This document shows, piece by piece, positions 1-5,303 of a DNA stretch of 5,303 nt. The notes beneath the pieces are model-generated. The model ran no database searches, had not been told where the DNA came from, and saw only the letters and a program-made list of their open reading frames with translations. How positions within the stretch are numbered: position 1 is the stretch's first letter; each line of letters opens with the position of its first letter. The stretch is from Flavobacteriales bacterium (GTDB lineage: Bacteria > Bacteroidota > Bacteroidia > Flavobacteriales_E > Vicingaceae). The translations under genes and the position numbers were made by a program. Where the stretch lies: the NCBI GenBank assembly GCA_002402165.1, contig NVVI01000010.1, positions 89,762-95,064 on the forward strand. Reading direction: 5' to 3'.

Positions 1-2984
1 GAACAAGCCGTTTGAATTGCTCCATCTTGAACTTTAGTTCCTGCTTTTTTAGCATCCATTTTACCCTCTTGTATTCTTTGAACACAAAGGCTACACTTTT
101 CCATTACCCCTCTAGATCTAACAACCACATCTGGGTTTAACACCATTCTTCCTAAATCATCTTGAGCAGGGTTGAAATCAGTAAACTTATTGTATGCTAT
201 ATAGTTATACCAATTAAACCTTCTTACCTTATATGCACAGTTGTTAGCACAATATCTTGTTCCTATACACCTGTTGTATGCCATCATGTTCAACCCTTCA
301 TTACTATGGGTTGTTGCAGCGACAGGACATACAGTTTCACATCCAGCATGATTACAATGCTGACACATCATTGGTTGATGTACCACACTAGGATTATCTG
401 CTGCATCTTCCATTGCTGTATAAGTAGATATTCCATTTATATCAAGAGCTTCCTTGGTTTTCTCATGAGTGGCTCCAATATCTCCTAACGGTTGATATTC
501 ACTAGAATAATATCTATCAATTCTCATCCAATGCATGATTCTACCTCTTCTTACTTCATCTTTTCCTATAACTGCAATGTTATTTTCAGCCACACAAGAA
601 GTAACACAAGCACTACACCCAATACAACTATTCATGTCAATTGACATCCCCCATCTATGACCTATATGTTCAACAGGATGTGCAGCCCACAAATCAAAAT
701 CTTTTATATTTTTCTTAATCTGATGGCCATGTTCATCTGTTTCAGCTGATAATAGTTCATGAGCTGGATTATAATCTTCTTTGTTTCCATTTTTATAAAC
801 ATCAAGCGTAGTTTCTCTAATTATAGAATCTCTACCCATAACTGTTTGCTGTGTTTGAGTACAAGCAATATAATAAGGCTCATCTAATTCTACTTCCGTA
901 ATGCTAACATTATTAGCATAATAAGAAACTCCTGATTTAGAAGATGTAGCTAATGGATAAGCATTAGCACCAGTAGCTTCTTCCATGTTTCCTACTTTCT
1001 TACCATAACCTAATGCTATTCCTATTGTCCCTTTTGCCTGACCTGGCTGAGCAATAACTGGCAACTGAATTGTTGTGCCATCTACTTTAACACTAACAAC
1101 AGTTATTTCTTTTTCTTGTCCAAAATGAGTTTCCCAATCCTTATTCTTCATTTCAGAAGGGTTCATAGTAACATAATTGTCCCATGTTATTTTTGTAATT
1201 GGATCTGGCAATTCTTGCATCCATGGATTATCTGCTCCAACTCCAGCACCAATTCCCATATTCTGAACCAATTCTAATTCTATACCGCTACCTTGTGTTT
1301 TCTTAATTACAGAATTTGCTTTACTCGTATTTCCAGCAAAAACCATAGCATCTTCAGATTCTGGGTAATCAGCTGAAACTACACCATCGTGTAACGCCTT
1401 ATTCCAAAAGTCAGTAAACATCCCCATTTCTTCAGGCATATTGACTTCCCAATTCTTTTTAATGTAATCATAGTAAGAAGTCTTATTACCTGACCAAATC
1501 AACATACTTTCTTCTGCTTGACGTGTATCAAATAAAGGAGAAATAGTTGGTTGACCTAAAGAATAATGCCCTGTAACAGGATTTGCATCACTCCATGATT
1601 CTAATGCATGATGAGAAGGACAAACATATTTACAAACTGAAGATGTATCATCCATTTTAGTTGCAAATGAAATAGTTGTTTTTACTTTCTTCATTGCTTT
1701 CTTAAAACTATCTCCCATTGTAAAAACAGGATCAACACCATATATTAGTAGTGCATCAACTTCGCCAGCATTCATTTCTGCAACTAACTCCGCTACTTTA
1801 CTATCTATTCCTTGTTTAGAGTAAGAAACAGTTTTTACATTAATCGTATTCCCATAATTACCAAGCATATCGTTAATCGCATTAACCAATACTTGTACAT
1901 TTTTATCGTTAGATCCACAAACAACAATTGATTCTCCTTTACTTGCTTTTAACGCTGCTGCTACTTCAGTAATTTGCTTATCGTAAGCTGTTTTTGCTCC
2001 ACTACTTCCACCAAGCTGCCCATAAAGTGAAGAGATGATTGCTCCATATTCGGATGGTTTAACAGGTATTCTTAGATCAGCATTTGTTCCTGACAAAGAC
2101 ATACTAGCTTCAAACTGAAAATGTTTAGACATCCAATCGTTATCTGGATTTCTTGCTTGAGAATAATCATTTACATATTGTAAGGAATCTAACCAGTTAC
2201 CCATAAAATCGGCACCTATACTAACTATTGTTTTAGCTTTTTCAAAATTATAAGTAGGTATTAGTGCTTTACCAAAAGATTCTTTATTTGCTTCTAATAT
2301 CCCTGAATAGGAAATAGTATCATATTGAATCCATCCATCTGATGAAATCCCTTTCATGGTTCCATCTTCACTCAACGTTTCTTTACCCGCAAGACCAAGT
2401 ATTACTTGTCCAGCCGAAGGGCTAATAATAGTGTTACTTAATACCCTAATGTTTTTAGCAGCCTTTAATTCTTTCCCTAATCTGTCATCTATAGTTGTCC
2501 AAGTAGTATCTTCTCCTTTTATCATAGGAGATTTAATTCTATTGTTATCATATAAAGAAAGTACGGATGCACTAACTCTAGCATTAATTGCTCCTTTAGT
2601 TAGAGAAGACTCTTTGTTCCCAATAATATGGATTGGACGACCTTCTCTAGTTTTAACTAAAATAGGAGCGTAATCATTTCCATCATAATAAGTAGATGCA
2701 TAATAATTTGCTAACCCTGGAGTAATTTCTTCTGGTTTATTTAAATAAGGTATTGCTTTCGTTATTGGTGTTTCACAAGCTGCAAGAGATGCTGCTGCTA
2801 CTCCAAAACCTAAATATTTAAGGAAGTCTCTTCTTGTTGTTGAAGCATTTTCCAGATTTTCTTTGTCTTCTAAAAATTCAGTAACCGGCAAGTGTTCAGC
2901 GAACTCATTGTTACTTGTTTCAACAAACTTAGTATCGCTATCTAATTGTTCTAACCCTTTCCAGTATTTTTTTGTATTAGCCAT
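1..2984 (-). CDS. actB: Alternative complex III subunit ActB (Tat-exported molybdopterin-oxidoreductase-like/iron-sulfur protein), 3' end cut by window edge
   Basis: This is the large iron-sulfur subunit of alternative complex III, which carries electrons from quinol oxidation towards the ActA hemes on the periplasmic face. The frame is open from ATG at 2984 to the left edge (994 codons, no stop), so the C-terminus is missing. The protein starts MANTKKYWKGLEQLDS. An unusually long leader precedes a twin-arginine motif, T50-R-R-D-F-L-K56, a hydrophobic stretch and a lipobox-like L67-A-A-C70, as in the family called TAT-variant-translocated molybdopterin oxidoreductase. Residues about 80-740 resemble a molybdopterin oxidoreductase (for example CPSHHALESW and GHYSLGQPTISPLF); in characterised ACIII this part binds no molybdenum cofactor. 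Residues about 780-994 are a four-cluster ferredoxin module: C787/790/793/797, C874/877/882/886, C906/T909/C912/C916 and C964/967 with C994. The Thr at 909 fits one [3Fe-4S] cluster. The gene lies 30 bases after actA and is probably cotranscribed. The family call is very secure. Confidence 0.96.
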   Translation of the reverse strand, partial: MANTKKYWKGLEQLDSDTKFVETSNNEFAEHLPVTEFLEDKENLENASTTRRDFLKYLGFGVAAASLAACETPITKAIPYLNKPEEITPGLANYYASTYYDGNDYAPILVKTREGRPIHIIGNKESSLTKGAINARVSASVLSLYDNNRIKSPMIKGEDTTWTTIDDRLGKELKAAKNIRVLSNTIISPSAGQVILGLAGKETLSEDGTMKGISSDGWIQYDTISYSGILEANKESFGKALIPTYNFEKAKTIVSIGADFMGNWLDSLQYVNDYSQARNPDNDWMSKHFQFEASMSLSGTNADLRIPVKPSEYGAIISSLYGQLGGSSGAKTAYDKQITEVAAALKASKGESIVVCGSNDKNVQVLVNAINDMLGNYGNTINVKTVSYSKQGIDSKVAELVAEMNAGEVDALLIYGVDPVFTMGDSFKKAMKKVKTTISFATKMDDTSSVCKYVCPSHHALESWSDANPVTGHYSLGQPTISPLFDTRQAEESMLIWSGNKTSYYDYIKKNWEVNMPEEMGMFTDFWNKALHDGVVSADYPESEDAMVFAGNTSKANSVIKKTQGSGIELELVQNMGIGAGVGADNPWMQELPDPITKITWDNYVTMNPSEMKNKDWETHFGQEKEITVVSVKVDGTTIQLPVIAQPGQAKGTIGIALGYGKKVGNMEEATGANAYPLATSSKSGVSYYANNVSITEVELDEPYYIACTQTQQTVMGRDSIIRETTLDVYKNGNKEDYNPAHELLSAETDEHGHQIKKNIKDFDLWAAHPVEHIGHRWGMSIDMNSCIGCSACVTSCVAENNIAVIGKDEVRRGRIMHWMRIDRYYSSEYQPLGDIGATHEKTKEALDINGISTYTAMEDAADNPSVVHQPMMCQHCNHAGCETVCPVAATTHSNEGLNMMAYNRCIGTRYCANNCAYKVRRFNWYNYIAYNKFTDFNPAQDDLGRMVLNPDVVVRSRGVMEKCSLCVQRIQEGKMDAKKAGTKVQDGAIQTAC

Positions 2985-3014
2985 ATTCTATTAAAGCTTA
3001 TAAGTTCAAATCTA

Positions 3015-4637
3015 TTAATAATGACATTTTGCACATTCCCAACCACCAATTTCATCTACTGTTAATACGCCATCTTTAAACACTTTTTCTTTAAACTCTG
3101 GTGTCATTCTCTTGTGCATTTCATCATAGTATCCATTCCCTGCAGTAGCAACCGCTGTTTCTTTATGACATTCTATGCACCATTTCATAGTTAATTGAGA
3201 ATATTGCTCTACTACATCCATTTCCTCTACAGGACCATGACAAGTTTGACATTTTTGTTTTCCAGCAACAACATGCTGTTGATGACTATAATAAACATGA
3301 TCTGGTAGATTATGTACTTTAATCCATTTAACTGGAGTTGGATTATCTCCATATATTTGAGTTTCTTTATCATAATCCAAATAGTCGTAAATTTTCTGAA
3401 TTTCTTCTGTCATAGAATATTGTTGACCATTGTACATAAATGTTTTTCCGTTTGAACCATCTATTGCTTTATGACAATTCATACAAACGTTTAACGAAGG
3501 TATTCCTGATGTTCTACTATGACGAGCACTAGAGTGGCAATAATTACAATCTATCTTGTTATCCCCTGCATGTATTTTATGAGAAAATTTAATTGGTTGT
3601 TCTGGTTTATATCCAGTATGAACACCTATTTGAAATGCTCCATCTACTAAATTTAATAATCCCCCAAAGAACAGCACAATTACAATTACTGCAACAATTC
3701 CTTTATTGTCACTCATTAAATTTTTAAACCCACCATACAAGGTGGTTGTCCCATCATAAGTTTCTCCTGCCTCTTTTGCGATAACCTCTCTTACAAATAC
3801 TCCCGTTTTATTAAGTGTGATAACTAGTATTAGTAGTAAAATAATTACCCCAATAAAAAGGTACTTCATAGTAGAATTATCTTCTTCAATTACAGTTACT
3901 ACACCTTCTTCTTTTCCACCATCAGCAGAATCATCATTACCTGGATTTGCAATATAAGCTAAAATCGCATTAATATCCTCAGAACTTACCGCTTGAGGAG
4001 GCATTATAGATTTTTTAAATTCATTAAAAATTGCAACAGCATCTGCATCTCCAGAGGCAATTAATTCTCCAGAATTTTTAATCCATTTTCCTAACCATTC
4101 TCTTGAATATTTACCATTTACCCCCTCCAGACCAGGGCCAATAACTTTATTTGATCCAACACTGTGACAAGATGCACAGTTTATTTTAAATAATTTTTTT
4201 CCTCCCTCGACTGAATCGAAACTCCCAGAAACTTCTTCAACAATCTCCATCTCTCCTTCCGAATAATTTTCAGGACTCGCTATATAATTATAAACAGCTT
4301 TTAACTCACCATCCGACAAATGCTCTTGTGGAGGCATTGGAATCATCAATCCTTTTTCAAAAGCTGCAATTGCATCTGCATCACCAGAGGCAATTAATTC
4401 AGTTGAGTTTTTAGTCCATTTTAACAACCATTCCTCAGAATATTTTTCGCTTATCCCCTCCAAACCAGGGCCAACAACTTTATTTGATCCAACACTGTGA
4501 CAAGCAGCACAATTTGCTTTAAATATTTTTTTACCGTCTTGAGAATATGAATTAAGTTGAAAGAACAGAAAAGAGATACAAAATAAAGACACTCTAAAAA
4601 GTGTGTTTACTTTTGCTAAATTGGTTATCTTGTTCAT
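3015..4637 (-). CDS. actA: Alternative complex III cytochrome c subunit ActA, seven-heme form with two tandem N-terminal monoheme domains
   Basis: This 540-residue multiheme cytochrome c is the electron-exit subunit of alternative complex III and is anchored at the periplasmic face of the inner membrane. A signal peptide (residues 1-32, ending N-S-Y-S before Q33) is followed by two class I-like monoheme domains. The first is about 34-122, with C43-A-A-C-H47 and likely distal ligand M101 in MPPQ. The second is about 145-233, with C154-A-S-C-H158 and M212 in IMPPQ. An acidic linker leads to transmembrane helices at about 257-275 and 312-331. The C-terminal module has five heme sites: C364-H368, C385-H389, C463-H467, C487-H491 and C535-H539, the last two residues from the end. 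This fits the pentaheme ActA family. Two helices between the heme regions put all seven hemes in the periplasm. The gene leads the operon, directly before actB. ATG 4637 is chosen because it gives an intact signal peptide. A second monoheme copy is, as far as I recall, unusual. Confidence 0.95.
   Translation of the reverse strand: MNKITNLAKVNTLFRVSLFCISFLFFQLNSYSQDGKKIFKANCAACHSVGSNKVVGPGLEGISEKYSEEWLLKWTKNSTELIASGDADAIAAFEKGLMIPMPPQEHLSDGELKAVYNYIASPENYSEGEMEIVEEVSGSFDSVEGGKKLFKINCASCHSVGSNKVIGPGLEGVNGKYSREWLGKWIKNSGELIASGDADAVAIFNEFKKSIMPPQAVSSEDINAILAYIANPGNDDSADGGKEEGVVTVIEEDNSTMKYLFIGVIILLLILVITLNKTGVFVREVIAKEAGETYDGTTTLYGGFKNLMSDNKGIVAVIVIVLFFGGLLNLVDGAFQIGVHTGYKPEQPIKFSHKIHAGDNKIDCNYCHSSARHSRTSGIPSLNVCMNCHKAIDGSNGKTFMYNGQQYSMTEEIQKIYDYLDYDKETQIYGDNPTPVKWIKVHNLPDHVYYSHQQHVVAGKQKCQTCHGPVEEMDVVEQYSQLTMKWCIECHKETAVATAGNGYYDEMHKRMTPEFKEKVFKDGVLTVDEIGGWECAKCHY
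3939..4538 (-). repeat. Tandem duplication of the monoheme cytochrome c domain inside actA
   Basis: Two copies of a segment of about 89 codons lie at 4272-4538 (first domain) and 3939-4205 (second domain), exactly 333 bases (111 codons) apart at the heme site. From residue 34 to 93 the two copies share 46 of 60 residues without a gap, including C-H-S-V-G-S-N-K-V after the heme site, the GPGLEG loop and ELIASGDADA. At DNA level 4455-4523 and 4122-4190 match at 62 of 69 positions, with an unbroken 29-base identity (4476-4504 and 4143-4171). The copies diverge just before the Met-ligand loop: the first reads MIPMPPQ and the second SIMPPQ. The close DNA match suggests a recent duplication or gene conversion between copies. 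Confidence 0.93.
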
Positions 4638-4697
4638 ACTAAATAAGTTACAATTGCTTTATGAATTATTTTAAATATACCTACATGCAATAGCCAA

Positions 4698-4729
4698 CAA
4701 ATGTATAAGAATACCTTGTTTTTACTAAA
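4698..4729 (-). promoter_or_regulatory. Candidate Bacteroidota-type promoter for actA-actB
   Basis: Read on the minus strand, 4705-4698 is TACATTTG, an exact match to the Bacteroidota -7 element TAnnTTTG. Nineteen bases upstream lies TTTAG (4729-4725), a weak match to the -33 TTTG/TTG element. Transcription would start near 4690, leaving an untranslated leader of roughly 55 bases before the actA start at 4637. No purine-rich ribosome binding site is visible before the start codon, which is normal in this phylum. The -7 match and its position are good evidence; the -33 element is weak. Confidence 0.5.
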
Positions 4730-4767
4730 TCTTTTAAAAAAAAATACTCTTAATTTTTCTAATTTAG

Positions 4768-4835
4768 AATGGTTCTAAATAATGTATTTTTTTTAAAAAT
4801 GGTTCATTAATTGACTAAAAAAATAATGTATTTTT
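4768..4835. repeat. Short direct repeats in the divergent intergenic region
   Basis: A perfect 15-base direct repeat, AAATAATGTATTTTT, occurs at 4777-4791 and 4821-4835. Each copy is preceded by the same 8-mer, AATGGTTC, at 4768-4775 and 4798-4805. In the first unit one base separates the 8-mer from the 15-mer; in the second, 15 bases do, and these include TTGAC. The second 15-mer overlaps the proposed -7 element of the SPOR gene. This may be a small tandem duplication of promoter DNA or a paired protein-binding site. The region is so AT-rich that some similarity is expected by chance, but two matched words in the same order are less easily explained that way. Confidence 0.6.
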
Positions 4836-4836
4836 G
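4811..4836 (+). promoter_or_regulatory. Candidate promoter for the SPOR-domain gene
   Basis: TATTTTTG at 4829-4836 matches the Bacteroidota -7 consensus TAnnTTTG and lies about 25 bases before the ATG at 4862, giving a short leader. TTGAC at 4811-4815 is the only TTG-type upstream element at a plausible place. Its gap to the -7 element, 15 bases from TTG, is shorter than the roughly 17-23 usually seen. The -7 element is supported by its position; the -33 assignment is tentative. Confidence 0.4.
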
Positions 4837-4861
4837 GAAATCAATCTGATTTTAGCCTTTT

Positions 4862-5248
4862 ATGAAAAAGTTAATATTAATAAGCATCTTTAGTTTTTAC
4901 TTTAATCTTTTGTTTTCTCAAGACGACAAAAACAATGATTCTTTAACCATTATTATAAAGGATGCCAGAATAGATAAGCTAAATAAAACTTATAAGTCTT
5001 CTTATAAATTAAAAGGATATAGGATTCAAATATATTCAGGAAACAAAAAACAACCAGCAAATCAAGCAAGATCTACTTTTATGAGAGTGTATCGAGAAAA
5101 GAAAGCACACCTAAATTATGAGCAGCCTTATTATAAGGTAAAAGTGGGGGGTTTTAGAACCAAACTAGAAGCTTTAAAGTTTAAAAACGAGTTAATTAAA
5201 CATTTCCCGGATTGTTTCATTATAAAAAATGAAATTGATATAAAATAA
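4862..5248 (+). CDS. Small exported SPOR-domain protein
   Basis: This 128-residue protein has a signal peptide (MKKLILISIFSFYFNLLFSQ, cleavage likely around residues 19-20), a polar lysine-rich linker (about 21-50) and a SPOR-like domain (about 51-124). The domain begins GYRIQIYSG (52-60), and its second half carries the typical YKVKVGGF (91-98), followed by a helix (LEALKFKNELIK) and a last strand (CFIIKNEI). SPOR domains are known to bind peptidoglycan glycan strands stripped of stem peptides, often at division sites. The role of this protein is otherwise unknown. No lipobox is present, so it should be soluble in the periplasm. It is transcribed away from actA, so a shared function is not implied. 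ATG 4862 is chosen because it begins the signal peptide; there is no clear ribosome binding site. The domain call rests on pattern recognition, not a profile score. Confidence 0.85.
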   Translation: MKKLILISIFSFYFNLLFSQDDKNNDSLTIIIKDARIDKLNKTYKSSYKLKGYRIQIYSGNKKQPANQARSTFMRVYREKKAHLNYEQPYYKVKVGGFRTKLEALKFKNELIKHFPDCFIIKNEIDIK

Positions 5249-5303
5249 TTGGAATAAAAAAATCCCGATGAAAATTTTCATCGGGATTTTTTTATTCCAA
5301 TTA
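5246..5303. terminator. Bidirectional intrinsic terminator (perfect 58-base palindrome)
   Basis: Bases 5246-5274 are the exact reverse complement of 5275-5303. The GC core is ATCCCGATGA, pairing with TCATCGGGAT, flanked by an A tract on the left (5255-5262) and a T tract on the right (5284-5291). Either strand therefore gives a stable hairpin followed by a run of U. The TAA stop codon of the SPOR gene forms the first three bases of the left arm. A two-way terminator suggests a convergent gene just past the right edge. The inverted repeat may extend beyond the window. Confidence 0.88.

Noticed and set aside
162..488. Open frame of 108 codons on the plus strand
   Set aside because: It lies entirely opposite the iron-sulfur part of actB, whose minus-strand frame is continuous with strongly conserved motifs. 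The plus-strand translation is rich in Cys, Ile and His with no recognisable domain, as expected for an antisense shadow.
2356..2673. Open frame of 105 codons on the plus strand
   Set aside because: It is antisense to the N-terminal region of actB, which reads without interruption on the other strand. No signal peptide, domain or promoter supports it.
1..2984. An active molybdenum enzyme such as polysulfide, nitrate or formate oxidoreductase
   Set aside because: The one-polypeptide fusion with the ferredoxin module, the Tat-variant leader and the multiheme ActA gene directly upstream all fit ACIII ActB, whose molybdopterin-like domain is known to lack the cofactor.
3015..4637. Two genes fused by a sequencing error (a monoheme cytochrome and a pentaheme cytochrome)
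   Set aside because: The reading frame is clean throughout. The two helices between the modules give a sensible topology, and there is no start codon with export signal directly before the pentaheme part that would suggest a separate gene.
4862..5248. The SPOR-domain gene as an accessory ACIII subunit
   Set aside because: It is transcribed in the opposite direction from its own likely promoter, has no redox motif, and its domain points to cell-wall binding. Adjacency alone is not enough.
1..5303. A novel defence system, mobile element, CRISPR array or RNA gene
   Set aside because: I saw no transposase, integrase, regularly spaced repeats, tRNA-like cloverleaf or toxin-antitoxin pair. The window is nearly filled by core respiratory genes and one cell-envelope gene.

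Overview
This AT-rich window looks chromosomal and comes from a Bacteroidota bacterium, most likely of the Flavobacteriia type. The clues are the protein families, the lack of purine-rich ribosome binding sites before the genes, promoter candidates of the TAnnTTTG type, and export signals ending in the Bacteroidota-typical S-Q. Apart from its 224-base divergent intergenic region, it is almost entirely coding.

Positions 1-4637 (minus strand) hold the first two genes of an alternative complex III (ACIII) operon. ACIII is the quinol:cytochrome c/oxygen-reductase oxidoreductase that takes the place of the bc1 complex in many Bacteroidota. actA (3015-4637) is complete and encodes a membrane-anchored multiheme cytochrome c. 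It has seven CXXCH heme sites: a five-heme C-terminal module and, before it, two tandem near-copies of a one-heme cytochrome domain. actB (1-2984) starts 30 bases after actA. It is a fused molybdopterin-oxidoreductase-like and four-cluster iron-sulfur protein carried by an internal Tat signal. It runs off the left edge after 994 codons. The remaining subunits (actC, actD, actE, actF) and probably the cytochrome oxidase genes would be expected beyond the left edge.

Positions 4638-4861 form a divergent intergenic region with a plausible promoter facing each way and a set of short direct repeats. Positions 4862-5248 (plus strand) encode a small exported SPOR-domain protein, expected to bind denuded peptidoglycan glycan strands. 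It ends in a perfect 58-base palindrome (5246-5303) that reads as a two-way intrinsic terminator and reaches the last base of the window.

In the cell, quinol oxidised by the NrfD-like membrane subunits would pass electrons through the ActB iron-sulfur clusters to the ActA hemes and on to an oxidase. I see no evidence of a new biological system. The most notable point is the recent-looking tandem duplication of the one-heme domain in ActA, which makes it a seven-heme protein.
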